Below, piece after piece: positions 1 to 7,783 of a DNA stretch of 64,000 bases (the stretch's first letter is position 1; every line of letters begins with the position of its first letter). This DNA is from Flavobacterium okayamense. Lineage in GTDB: Bacteria > Bacteroidota > Bacteroidia > Flavobacteriales > Flavobacteriaceae. The notes below the pieces were generated by a model. The model had not been told where the DNA came from, did not search any database, and saw only the letters and a list, made by a program, of their open reading frames with translations. The position numbers and the translations under genes were made by a program. The stretch covers positions 1,054,001-1,118,000 of the forward strand of contig NZ_AP024749.1 of assembly GCF_019702945.1 (NCBI RefSeq). Direction: 5' to 3'.

Positions 1-911
1 GACCATTTTTCAGACCAATGCAATTGAAAATGATTTTGCCAATAGTTATCGGTCTCATTACCATAAAATTGTTCGTTTCCGAATTCATCATAATATAATC
101 CTGCATAATTATAGGTTCTATCATTTTCTAATTTATCTAAATCTTCAAGTCCATACCAAGCTTGATATGTTTTTTCTTTTCCTCCAAATGCCAAGAATTT
201 AATTAGAGTAGATTCTTTTACATAGTTTACATTAAATAAATAACCAAACATATCAGAAGTAGCTCTATCAATAAATCCATCAGAATGAATTTGAGAAACA
301 CGACCATTTATTTCAAAATTGTTATGTAACCCCGTCCCAAATGATAGGGTGTGCTTTCGAGTGCCAAAACTACCAAATGAATTAGAAACTTCTGCATGAG
401 CTTTTTCTTCATATGATTTCGTTTGCATGTTTAAACTAGCCCCAAAAGCACCTGCACCATTGGTTGAAGAGCCAACACCTCTTTGTAGTTGAATACTTTG
501 TAATGAAGAAGCAAAATCGGGTAAGTTTACAAAAAAAGTACCTTGACTTTCACTATCATTAAATGGAATTCCATTTAAAGTTACGTTTATTCTTGATCCG
601 TCTGAACCTCTAACTCGCATATACGTGTAACCAACGCCATTTCCAGCATCAGTAGTTGTAACAACTGAAGGTAAATAGTTTAACAAAACCGGAATGTCTT
701 GCCCCAAATTTCTTGGCGCAATTTCTTCAGCTTTAACATTAGTAAATGTAATAGGATCTTTTTCTTTTGCTCTAACAGCAGAAACAGTTACTTCTTTTAA
801 TTCGGTAACTTTAGTAGTGTCTTGCACAATTTCTTGTGCATTTGAAGTTAATGAAAAAGCAATAATTGCAAATAGTAATGCAACTTTACTTTTTTTGAAT
901 AATAATTTCAT
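1..911 (-). CDS. TonB-dependent outer-membrane receptor, probably for thiamine (C-terminus outside window)
   Basis: The first ~303 codons of an outer-membrane receptor are present; the barrel continues beyond base 1. The ATG is at 909-911. It encodes a signal peptide (MKLLFKKSKVALLF..., cleavage near SNAQ), a TonB-box-like segment (KEVTVSAVRA), and a plug domain with the usual DxxxxLxxLPSV, RVRGSDGSRINVTLNG and QRGVGSSTNGAGAFG segments. Such receptors import scarce ligands using TonB/ExbBD energy. The substrate call comes from context: a TPP riboswitch lies just upstream on the same strand, and thiamine-controlled TonB receptors (OMthi) are known in Bacteroidota. Family assignment is firm; the ligand is inferred. 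Siderophore or cobalamin receptors would share the same domains. Confidence 0.88.
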   Translation of the reverse strand, partial: MKLLFKKSKVALLFAIIAFSLTSNAQEIVQDTTKVTELKEVTVSAVRAKEKDPITFTNVKAEEIAPRNLGQDIPVLLNYLPSVVTTTDAGNGVGYTYMRVRGSDGSRINVTLNGIPFNDSESQGTFFVNLPDFASSLQSIQLQRGVGSSTNGAGAFGASLNMQTKSYEEKAHAEVSNSFGSFGTRKHTLSFGTGLHNNFEINGRVSQIHSDGFIDRATSDMFGYLFNVNYVKESTLIKFLAFGGKEKTYQAWYGLEDLDKLENDRTYNYAGLYYDEFGNEQFYGNETDNYWQNHFQLHWSEKW

Positions 912-972
912 TCGTAAAATAATTTGTACGAATAAAAGGGGTAATTATTCTTATTAATAAAAAATTTGATTA

Positions 973-1081
973 GCTCGACTCGCTAAAGTGCACTTTAGCT
1001 TGTCTTGTTCCTTGGCAGCATTACCTGCCCAGGTTCTACGGGTATAATCTCAGCTCGTTATTTAGAGCACCCCTTTGAGAC
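973..1081 (-). ncRNA. TPP riboswitch (THI element)
   Basis: Read on the minus strand, the segment has the conserved TPP aptamer order: GGGGTGC, then CTGAGATTATACCC, then GAACCTG, then GGTAATGC and CCAAGGAAC. P1 can close between GTCT (1078-1081) and AGAC (1002-1005). Immediately 3' of P1 is an 18-nt perfect palindrome (982-999, 7-bp stem with TGCA loop), the likely expression platform; no clear U-run follows it directly. The element ends about 70 nt before the receptor ATG, so thiamine pyrophosphate should repress receptor synthesis. Confidence 0.93.
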
Positions 1082-1085
1082 GGCG

Positions 1086-1093
1086 CAAAGATA
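1086..1093 (-). promoter_or_regulatory. -7 box of the riboswitch/receptor transcript
   Basis: TATCTTTG on the minus strand matches the Bacteroidota TAnnTTTG -7 element. It would start transcription almost exactly at the 5' edge of the TPP aptamer. No convincing -33 TTG is seen at the usual spacing. Confidence 0.5.
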
Positions 1094-1134
1094 AAATAAA
1101 GTTAGAATTTAGAAATCAGATTTTCAAAGTTTTT

Positions 1135-1536
1135 TTAAAACTTTGGTTTTTTTCTGCTCTCTTTCATTTCAGAAGACTTCTTTTTCTCCTGAAGCCTTTT
1201 TTCTTTAACCTTTTTTGGAATTTTTGTTTCTTTTCTAATTTTTGGTTTTTTTAAACTTTTAGAAAGTAGTTCAAAAAATCGCTTAGTGACAATTTCTTTG
1301 TTTTTAAGCTGACTTCTATCTTCGTCTGAAGAAAGTTGTAGTATTCCTTCTTGTGAAATTCTATTAGCTAATTTTTCAAGCAGTAACATTTTTTCTTCCT
1401 CACTCAAACCAGATGAGTTTGCAATATTAAATGATAAAATAACCTTTGAAGAAACTTTATTTACATTTTGTCCACCAGCGCCAGAACTTCTGACTGCTTT
1501 AAATTGCAATTCGGAAACAATAGTATCTTTATTCAT
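1135..1536 (-). CDS. arfB: Alternative ribosome-rescue factor ArfB (YaeJ-type peptidyl-tRNA hydrolase)
   Basis: A 133-residue protein with the class-I release-factor catalytic GGQ at residues 21-23 (RSSGAGGQNVNKVSSKV) and a very basic C-terminal tail (about residue 90 onward, rich in K, R and E). The combination of a small GGQ domain plus cationic tail without codon-recognition domains defines ArfB. It hydrolyses peptidyl-tRNA on stalled ribosomes while its tail lies in the empty mRNA channel. The start overlaps the 3' end of the DUF4301 gene by 8 nt, so it is the last gene of the minus-strand operon beginning at 5023. A release-factor-H-like protein is the only alternative and is less likely given the short length. 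Confidence 0.92.
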   Translation of the reverse strand: MNKDTIVSELQFKAVRSSGAGGQNVNKVSSKVILSFNIANSSGLSEEEKMLLLEKLANRISQEGILQLSSDEDRSQLKNKEIVTKRFFELLSKSLKKPKIRKETKIPKKVKEKRLQEKKKSSEMKESRKKPKF

Positions 1537-3064
1537 TATTAGGTTGGTGAGACGGTTTTAATAAATCATTTACAGTTTTTACTGGATTAAATGTTATTAA
1601 TGGAACTTCAACGAAAATAGTATTCCAATGTGCCATAGCACCATTCCATAAACCAGGTAATTCAAATGCTTTTATTGGTTTTCCGTTTTTTGTTTTTTCA
1701 ACAATGAATCCAGAATTATGATCAACAAAATCTAATAAATTAAACTTTTCTCTTCTGTGGTTTTTGATACCACAAACGATGTCTACAGGATTAAAGTGTG
1801 TAGCATTTTTAAAGATTTCTTTTTGTTGAGGGTTTTCAATATTTATTTGTGAACTTTCTACAATTTGAAGCGAAATTTGTCCATTAGAATCTTTTACCCA
1901 AAAAGGTCCGCCACCAGGCTCTCCTTCATTTTTAACCATTCCACAAATGCGAATAGGACGATCAAGAAGTTTTACCAGGTATTCTATTTTGAAATCGTCT
2001 TTGTATTTTTCAAAATCATGAGGTAAATCCTGAAACATTTTCTCTTTAACAAAAGTTGTTACTTCTTCGATAAGATTACTAGTAATTTCATTTTTTGTTA
2101 GTTCTTGTAAATAGTTGAATATTTTGTTTTGATAATCAATTAAAATGCCACCAAGTAATTTTTTGTTCTCAACTATTTCTACAATATGATTTTGAGAAAC
2201 ATTATCTATATTTTTAATAAAGATTATGTCACTTTGTAATAAATTTAAGTTTTCGATTAACGCACCATGTCCGCCAGGCCTAAAAAATAAACTTCCATCA
2301 TCTAGACGAAAAGGCGTATTGTTAAGATTTACTGCTAAAGTATCGGTGTAATCTTTTTGATTGGAATACGTTACTAAAACATCATTGAAGCTTGAGGCAA
2401 TTTTATCAAAATCAGATTGAAATTCATTTGAAATTGTGAAATGTACTTTTGATTTTTTATTCGGAATTTGATAAAAAATAGTTTCCGTTAAATGTTCTTC
2501 AACAGGAGTAACTACTTTATTATTTTTAAAATGAAAAGGTAATATTCCTTTTGGTTTTTCTGAAAAATTCAGGTGGGTTTTTTCTAGTAATGTTTTTACA
2601 AATAATAATAACTTTTCATCTCTTTCTAAAGAAGAAAAATTCGGATGAATCTCTTTTGTTTTAGATAAAAGCTCTTGATAAAAAGGGAAATTTTTTAACC
2701 CAACGGAGAATACTTCAAGTTCTTTGTTTCCTGTTCTATTTATGTAGGCATTGATAGTTTCGTTTTCTGAATCAAAATTGTTTAAAAATTCTTGTAAAAA
2801 TTTAAACATTCGACTTGCAGCACCAGAAGCAGGAACAAATTTCTTGATTTCAAAATTTTGTTTTTGAGAATCAAAAATATTAATGTAATTATTCTTTTCG
2901 TTAGATTGAATTTTTAAAATTCCATCACCTATTATTGCGGGTTTTTGTAATTCTATTTTAGGAATTCCATTTTGATAAAAAAAGAGTTGTTGTTCTATTT
3001 TTTCGATTGAAATTCCTTTTTCTTTTATTTGCTTAAAGTCTCTTTCTGTAAATATGTTTTCCAT
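1529..3064 (-). CDS. DUF4301 family protein
   Basis: A 511-residue soluble protein with no signal peptide. It matches the DUF4301 family of Bacteroidota by the segments FVPASGAASRMFK (about residue 76), FRPGGHGALIENLN (about 262), CGMVKNEGEPGGGPFWV and ELPGLWNGAMAHWNTIFVEVPL near the C-terminus. The glycine-rich GHGALI stretch resembles the nucleotide loop of UDP-sugar pyrophosphorylases, so an NTP-transferase-like role is conceivable, but this is inference and no activity is established here. It overlaps the PnuC-like gene by 40 nt at its 5' end and arfB by 8 nt at its 3' end, so it is translated from one operon mRNA. Confidence 0.85.
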   Translation of the reverse strand: MENIFTERDFKQIKEKGISIEKIEQQLFFYQNGIPKIELQKPAIIGDGILKIQSNEKNNYINIFDSQKQNFEIKKFVPASGAASRMFKFLQEFLNNFDSENETINAYINRTGNKELEVFSVGLKNFPFYQELLSKTKEIHPNFSSLERDEKLLLFVKTLLEKTHLNFSEKPKGILPFHFKNNKVVTPVEEHLTETIFYQIPNKKSKVHFTISNEFQSDFDKIASSFNDVLVTYSNQKDYTDTLAVNLNNTPFRLDDGSLFFRPGGHGALIENLNLLQSDIIFIKNIDNVSQNHIVEIVENKKLLGGILIDYQNKIFNYLQELTKNEITSNLIEEVTTFVKEKMFQDLPHDFEKYKDDFKIEYLVKLLDRPIRICGMVKNEGEPGGGPFWVKDSNGQISLQIVESSQINIENPQQKEIFKNATHFNPVDIVCGIKNHRREKFNLLDFVDHNSGFIVEKTKNGKPIKAFELPGLWNGAMAHWNTIFVEVPLITFNPVKTVNDLLKPSHQPNNE

Positions 3065-3648
3065 TCTCTATATCCAAAATAAGCAATTATAGTAAATACT
3101 AAATATTGTAAGCTAGTTAAAGTATATCCTTTATAAAAGTACAAAGGAATAGAAATTAAGTCTGCAATTATCCATACAATCCAATTTTCAATTTTTCGTT
3201 GTGCCATTAGCCACATTCCAACGAAAAATAACCCAGTAGTGAAAGTATCTACATATGCTGTCCAAGAAGTAAATTTATCAAAATAAATATAAATTATAAT
3301 AACAAATACTGTTGTTAATGTAAATAAAATGATACTTTTCTTAAAGTCAACAGTTTTCATTGTTGCTACAGGGAATTCAAAAGCTTCATTTTTCCTTTTG
3401 CTCCAGAGAATCCAACCATAAATACTCATAATGGTGTAGTAAATATTAATGATAAAATCACCAATTAAGCTCCATTGAAATAACAAATAAATAAAGATTA
3501 GCGTGCTTATAATCCCTGTTGGGTAAACCAAAATATTATTTACACGAGCAAATAAAACACTAATTAATCCAAATATAACAGCAATAAATTCTAACCAAAT
3601 AGAAAATGTGTCGTAGTTTTTATATTGACTAAAGAGAAAATCCCACAT
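3025..3648 (-). CDS. pnuC: PnuC-family transporter (nicotinamide riboside, or thiamine PnuT-like)
   Basis: A 207-residue integral membrane protein with about seven hydrophobic segments. PnuC hallmarks are visible: the INIYYTIMSIYGWILW segment (about residues 68-83), a W-x3-VDTF-T segment, and WIVWIIADLISIPLYFYKG near residue 157-175. PnuC proteins are facilitated-diffusion carriers coupled to intracellular phosphorylation of the vitamin. In Bacteroidota, a close subfamily (PnuT) carries thiamine and sits with TPP-riboswitch genes. Here a riboswitch-controlled receptor lies 2 kb downstream on the same strand, but this gene is not itself behind that riboswitch, and no kinase gene is adjacent. 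Ligand is therefore undecided; family assignment is secure. Confidence 0.88.
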   Translation of the reverse strand: MWDFLFSQYKNYDTFSIWLEFIAVIFGLISVLFARVNNILVYPTGIISTLIFIYLLFQWSLIGDFIINIYYTIMSIYGWILWSKRKNEAFEFPVATMKTVDFKKSIILFTLTTVFVIIIYIYFDKFTSWTAYVDTFTTGLFFVGMWLMAQRKIENWIVWIIADLISIPLYFYKGYTLTSLQYLVFTIIAYFGYREWKTYLQKETLSK

Positions 3649-3650
3649 AA

Positions 3651-4367
3651 TTATAACAATTCAAAAAAGTTAGGATTTTCTTCGAAAGCAGTTCCAATCA
3701 CCACCATATCGGCACCAGCTGTAAAAGCATTTTCAATTTCAAGCGCGGATTTAATACCGCCGCCAACAATTAAAGGGATGTTTATTTTTTGTTTTACAGC
3801 CTCAATAATTTCTTTTGATACTCCAATTTTAGCACCACTTCCCGCTTCAAGATAAACGAGTTTCATGCCTAAATATTCAGATGCTTTAGCAGTATTTTTA
3901 ATTATTTTCAAGTCTTTTCTATCTAAAGGTTTAGTTTGACTAACTCGTTCTACAGCAGTTTTAACTCCACTTTCAATAAGTAAATAGGCTGTAGGAATAA
4001 TTTCTAAAGAAGAATGTTCTAATTTTTTTACGGCTTTAATTTGTTGTTCAATTAAATATTCTGGATTTCTACCTGAAACTAAACTTAAAAAAAGTAAAGC
4101 ATTAGCCGCTTCAGAGATTTGATTATAATCGCCAGGAAATAAAAATACAGGTAAGTCAAGTTTTTGTTTTATTCTTTTTACAATTTCATCAAAATCATTT
4201 CCATCATAAGTACTTCCACCAAAAAAAATATGTGTGGCAGGCGATTTTTTAATTTTATCACACAAAGTTGGAATAGCATCAAATTCAATTTTCTCAGGAT
4301 CAATTAAGATGGCTAAAAGTTTCCTTTTTGATTGGATAGCTTGTAAAATATAGTGATAAAAATTCAT
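3651..4367 (-). CDS. Geranylgeranylglyceryl phosphate synthase family protein (PcrB/GGGPS)
   Basis: A 238-residue TIM-barrel prenyltransferase. Diagnostic segments are LIDPEK near residue 22, FFGGSTYDGN (about 48), VYLEAGSGA (about 172), GGGIKS and VIGTAFEEN at the C-terminus, which form the glycerol-1-phosphate site. GGGPS homologues of this group occur in many Bacteroidota and have been shown to make ether-linked prenylglyceryl phosphates, although the downstream product in these bacteria is not settled. The gene shares its first base with the end of the PPTase gene upstream (start and stop codons at 4365-4369) and is 2 nt from pnuC, so it sits inside one operon. Heptaprenylglyceryl phosphate synthase is an alternative chain-length call. 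Confidence 0.9.
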   Translation of the reverse strand: MNFYHYILQAIQSKRKLLAILIDPEKIEFDAIPTLCDKIKKSPATHIFFGGSTYDGNDFDEIVKRIKQKLDLPVFLFPGDYNQISEAANALLFLSLVSGRNPEYLIEQQIKAVKKLEHSSLEIIPTAYLLIESGVKTAVERVSQTKPLDRKDLKIIKNTAKASEYLGMKLVYLEAGSGAKIGVSKEIIEAVKQKINIPLIVGGGIKSALEIENAFTAGADMVVIGTAFEENPNFFELL

Positions 4368-5023
4368 TATTTATTAGGTAAAGCGACTACAAAGATATAT
4401 TCTTCTACTTTATAAAATTGTATAAAGAATTTTTCTATTGTATTATTAAAACGTAATTCGGCATTGCAATTAGAGTCTGAAAGGAAAAATGGGGCTTCAA
4501 AAATATGATTAGGAAAACTAATCCCTTTTTCATTTTTTATTTTAAAAATAGATTCTTTAGCGCCCCAAATAACAGTTGCTTTTTCAATTCTATCGTTCTC
4601 GGATAAATTTTCTAAATGCGAAAGATCCATAAATCGAGGTGCGATTTTCAAAATTTTAGGTTTAATTATTTCTATATCGATTCCCACAATTTTATCGCTA
4701 CTAATACAAATACAAGAAAAGTCAAAAGAATGCGAAATAGAAATATGTAAGTCTTTTTTCTTTTCTCTTTCTTCTTTTTTCTCTAAATGCGGTTTCCCAC
4801 TTTCATCATAAAACAAATCAAAATCAGAATAACCTAAATGTTGTAATAGCATACGTACCGCTAAAAATCCTTTTTGATGACTTTCGGATTTCATTTTCTC
4901 TAAACGAGCTAATGATAAATCTTTTAATTGTACTGCTCTAAAGAGTTCATTGAAATCTTCAGTAATCTTCCAAAAGTAAGCAGTGGTAAAGTTGTTAATT
5001 ACTATCGATTTATGAAACGGCAT
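4367..5023 (-). CDS. 4'-phosphopantetheinyl transferase superfamily protein (Sfp-like)
   Basis: A 218-residue protein with the PPTase core: ISISHS (about residue 94), VGIDIEII (about 112) with the Mg-binding Asp/Glu, and WGAKESIFKI (about 150), matching the WxxKE motif. It attaches the phosphopantetheine arm of CoA to acyl or peptidyl carrier proteins. Length is typical of the Sfp group rather than the ~120-residue AcpS. It is the first gene of the operon; its target carrier protein is not encoded in the window. The divergent 129-nt intergenic region to ahcY holds a perfect palindrome that could regulate it. Confidence 0.88.
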   Translation of the reverse strand: MPFHKSIVINNFTTAYFWKITEDFNELFRAVQLKDLSLARLEKMKSESHQKGFLAVRMLLQHLGYSDFDLFYDESGKPHLEKKEEREKKKDLHISISHSFDFSCICISSDKIVGIDIEIIKPKILKIAPRFMDLSHLENLSENDRIEKATVIWGAKESIFKIKNEKGISFPNHIFEAPFFLSDSNCNAELRFNNTIEKFFIQFYKVEEYIFVVALPNK

Positions 5024-5041
5024 TCTTATTTGTTGTTTTTC

Positions 5042-5065
5042 AATTGTTTAACATATTAAACAATT
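5042..5065. promoter_or_regulatory. Perfect 10-4-10 palindrome between divergent genes
   Basis: Arms AATTGTTTAA and TTAAACAATT are separated by 4 nt (CATA). The palindrome sits 19 nt upstream of the PPTase ATG and about 90 nt upstream of ahcY. Both flanking genes point away from it, so it is not a terminator for either; an operator is the natural reading, but the regulator is unknown. Confidence 0.45.
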
Positions 5066-5108
5066 CACAAATTACGTGAATTAATTTAGGAATTAAAAAG
5101 GAATTGCC

Positions 5109-5116
5109 TAACTTTG
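5109..5116 (+). promoter_or_regulatory. -7 box of the ahcY promoter
   Basis: TAACTTTG matches the Bacteroidota TAnnTTTG element 36 nt before the ahcY ATG. The -33 region is weak (TTTAG near 5085-5089). Confidence 0.5.
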
Positions 5117-5152
5117 CACTCCAAAATTTTAATAAAAGTAAAATTAATATAA

Positions 5153-6469
5153 ATGAGTACAAAAACTGTTCCTTACGTACCTTACAAAGTTAAAGACATT
5201 TCTTTAGCTGCTTGGGGAAGAAAAGAAATTGAATTAGCAGAAGCTGAAATGCCAGGTTTAATGGCTTTACGTGCAGAATATGCAGAAAGTCAACCTTTAA
5301 AAGGTGCGAGAATTGCTGGATGTTTACACATGACGATTCAAACAGCTGTTTTAATTGAAACTTTAGTAGCTTTAGGTGCTGATGTAACTTGGAGTTCTTG
5401 TAATATTTTTTCAACTCAAGATCATGCTGCTGCTGCTATTGCTGCTGCAGGAATTCCAGTTTACGCTTGGAAAGGTATGAACGAAGAAGAATTCGATTGG
5501 TGTATTGAGCAAACGTTATTCTTTGGTGAAGATCGTCAACCGTTAAACATGATTTTAGATGATGGTGGAGATTTAACTAATATGGTTTTCGACCGTTACC
5601 CTGAATTAATCAAAGGAATTAAAGGTTTATCAGAAGAAACTACAACTGGAGTTCACCGTTTATATGAAAGAATGGAAAATGGAACATTACACATTCCTGC
5701 CATTAACGTAAACGATTCGGTTACTAAATCGAAATTCGATAACAAATACGGATGTAAAGAATCTGCTGTAGATGCTATTCGTCGTGCTACTGACGTTATG
5801 TTAGCTGGTAAAAGAGTGGTTGTTTGTGGATATGGTGACGTAGGTAAAGGTACTGCTGCATCATTCCGTGGAGCTGGTTCTATTGTAACCGTAACTGAAA
5901 TTGATCCAATTTGTGCTTTACAAGCTGCAATGGATGGTTTCGAAGTTAAAAAATTAGATACTGTTGTTGGTAATGCTGATATCGTAATTACTACTACAGG
6001 AAATAAAGATATCGTTGTGGGTCGTCATTTTGAAGCGATGAAAGATAAAACTATCGTGTGTAACATCGGACACTTCGATAATGAAATTGACATGGCATGG
6101 TTAAATAAAAACCACGGTGCTACTAAAAACGAAATCAAACCTCAAGTTGATAAATATACAATCAACGGAAATGACATTATCATTTTAGCGGAAGGTCGTT
6201 TAGTAAACTTAGGATGCGCTACAGGTCACCCAAGTTTTGTAATGAGTAACTCATTTACAAACCAAACCTTAGCTCAATTAGAGTTATGGACAAATACTGA
6301 TGCTTACGAAAACAAAGTGTATATGTTACCAAAGCATTTAGATGAAAAAGTTGCTGCTTTACACTTAGCTAAAATAGGTGTTGAATTAGAAACTTTATCT
6401 CCAGACCAGGCTAAATATATTGGTGTAACGGTTGAAGGTCCATACAAACCAGAATATTATAGATACTAA
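5153..6469 (+). CDS. ahcY: S-adenosyl-L-homocysteine hydrolase (adenosylhomocysteinase)
   Basis: A 438-residue cytosolic enzyme that splits S-adenosylhomocysteine into adenosine and homocysteine, relieving product inhibition of methyltransferases. Visible family signatures are [19 protein letters not shown] (about residue 58), [14 protein letters not shown], the NAD-binding GYGDVGKG (about 225), [10 protein letters not shown] (about 304) and the conserved C-terminal KPEYYRY. Full length with no internal defects. The ATG is preceded by an A/T-rich leader without Shine-Dalgarno, as is normal in this phylum. Codon use is strongly biased (GCT, GGT, TTA), consistent with high expression. It is transcribed alone and followed by a strong terminator. 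Confidence 0.98.
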   Translation: MSTKTVPYVPYKVKDISLAAWGRKEIELAEAEMPGLMALRAEYAESQPLKGARIAGCLHMTIQTAVLIETLVALGADVTWSSCNIFSTQDHAAAAIAAAGIPVYAWKGMNEEEFDWCIEQTLFFGEDRQPLNMILDDGGDLTNMVFDRYPELIKGIKGLSEETTTGVHRLYERMENGTLHIPAINVNDSVTKSKFDNKYGCKESAVDAIRRATDVMLAGKRVVVCGYGDVGKGTAASFRGAGSIVTVTEIDPICALQAAMDGFEVKKLDTVVGNADIVITTTGNKDIVVGRHFEAMKDKTIVCNIGHFDNEIDMAWLNKNHGATKNEIKPQVDKYTINGNDIIILAEGRLVNLGCATGHPSFVMSNSFTNQTLAQLELWTNTDAYENKVYMLPKHLDEKVAALHLAKIGVELETLSPDQAKYIGVTVEGPYKPEYYRY

Positions 6470-6470
6470 T

Positions 6471-6497
6471 TGTCATGCTGAACTTGTTTCAGCATCT
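6471..6497 (+). repeat. TGTCA-type palindromic repeat, copy A
   Basis: Begins TGTCA and carries 7-bp arms TGCTGAA / TTCAGCA around a 5-nt loop, one nucleotide after the ahcY stop. It resembles the small palindromes at 12034, 14457 and 15340 in layout. Confidence 0.55.
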
Positions 6498-6508
6498 CAA
6501 CTATACAG

Positions 6509-6537
6509 ACCTGCAAGAATTTCTTGCAGGTTTTTTT
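6509..6537 (+). terminator. Rho-independent terminator of ahcY
   Basis: Stem ACCTGCAAG / CTTGCAGGT with a 5-nt loop followed by seven T residues. Confidence 0.9.
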
Positions 6538-6590
6538 ATTCTAAAAATTTAATTATCAACATTTTAACAACAATTTGAAACATTTGGCGT

Positions 6591-6598
6591 TACATTTG
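6591..6598 (+). promoter_or_regulatory. -7 box of the DUF4407 gene
   Basis: TACATTTG, 34 nt before the ATG at 6633. TTTG at 6574-6577 is only 13 nt upstream, so the -33 element is uncertain. Confidence 0.45.
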
Positions 6599-6632
6599 TA
6601 CTAATAAATCATCATCATCAAAAAACAAAATC

Positions 6633-7733
6633 ATGTTAAAAAAATTCTTTATCCTTTGTTCGGGGGCCGACAAAGATGTTGTTGCTAGTTGTAGCAATGG
6701 CGAACAAAACAAATATGCTGGAATAGGTGCTACCGTTTTCTTTACTGCAGTAATGGCTTTCTTGGCTTCGAGCTATGCGCTTTACACAGTTTTTGATAAT
6801 TATTATATGGCTATGGGTTTTGGTCTGGTTTGGGGTTTGCTTATTTTCAATCTCGACCGATTCATTGTTTCTACTATTAAAAAGCGAGATAGTTTTAAAA
6901 GTGAATTTATTCAGGCAACACCGCGTATAATTTTAGCTTTAATTATAGCAGTTGTTATTTCAAAACCTCTAGAAATTAAGATTTTTGAAAAGGAAATCAA
7001 TTCGGTTTTACTGAAAGAAAAAAATGAATTAGCACTCCAAAATAAAAATCAGGTAACTAATTTCTTTAAAAAAGATATAGACCAAAATCAAGCTAAAATT
7101 GACAGTTTAAAATCGGATATTATTAAAAAAGAAACAGAAGTAAACGATTTGTATTCTGTTTACATTACTGAAGCCGAAGGAACTGCCGGTACAAAAAAGT
7201 TAGGAAAAGGTCCGGTTTACAAAGAAAAAAGAGAAAAGCACGATGCAGCTCTAAAAGAACTGGATACTTTAAAAGCAATCAATGCGGCAAAAATTAAAGA
7301 TTTAGAAAGTAATGCTAAAACATTACAAGCTAACTTGGATAATAAAGTAACCGAAACCCAACCAATAATTGACAATTTTGATGGTTTAATGGCGCGAATT
7401 AATGCGTTAAGCAAGCTACCGTTTATGCCTTCATTTTTTATCATGTTGTTGTTTTTTGCTATTGAAACAGCTCCAATTATTGCGAAGTTATTAGCTCCAA
7501 AAGGCGAATACGATTTTAAAATTGAAGATGCTGAAATGGCTACTATAAATGTCTTGTCTCAAAATAAATACCAAAGCGAATTACAACGTAAAACGGATGC
7601 CGAAATTTACGACCAAGTTTATAACGATATTAAAACGGATAAAGAATTATACGATTACAAAAAGCAAAAAGCAACTGAGTTATTAAAACTTCAAGCGGAT
7701 GGTTTTGTAGAAAAACAGAAAAAAGCTTTATAA
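6633..7733 (+). CDS. DUF4407 domain-containing membrane protein
   Basis: A 366-residue protein with the DUF4407 layout. An N-terminal LKKFFILCSGADKDVV segment is followed by two adjacent membrane helices (about residues 27-48 and 52-74) with FNLDRFIVS after them, and a third helix near 90-105. Then comes a long charged coiled-coil-like region (about 110-245), a fourth helix (about 263-285, FFIMLLFFAIETAPIIAKL), and a charged cytoplasmic tail. The family is widespread in Bacteroidota and Actinobacteria; its function is unknown. It has its own promoter and a bidirectional terminator after it, so it is monocistronic. Confidence 0.88.
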   Translation: MLKKFFILCSGADKDVVASCSNGEQNKYAGIGATVFFTAVMAFLASSYALYTVFDNYYMAMGFGLVWGLLIFNLDRFIVSTIKKRDSFKSEFIQATPRIILALIIAVVISKPLEIKIFEKEINSVLLKEKNELALQNKNQVTNFFKKDIDQNQAKIDSLKSDIIKKETEVNDLYSVYITEAEGTAGTKKLGKGPVYKEKREKHDAALKELDTLKAINAAKIKDLESNAKTLQANLDNKVTETQPIIDNFDGLMARINALSKLPFMPSFFIMLLFFAIETAPIIAKLLAPKGEYDFKIEDAEMATINVLSQNKYQSELQRKTDAEIYDQVYNDIKTDKELYDYKKQKATELLKLQADGFVEKQKKAL

Positions 7734-7735
7734 AT

Positions 7736-7765
7736 AAAAATCCCAACTTTAAGTTGGGATTTTTT
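7736..7765. terminator. Bidirectional terminator
   Basis: Stem TCCCAACT / AGTTGGGA with a TTA loop, flanked by an A-run on the left and a T-run on the right. It lies between two converging genes and can end both transcripts. Confidence 0.9.
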
Positions 7766-7783
7766 CATTAGTATAGGTTTTAT

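Noticed and set aside
694..957. Plus-strand open frame opposite the thiamine-type TonB receptor
   Set aside because: It is the antisense of the receptor signal peptide and plug; the minus frame has clear domain matches and a riboswitch.
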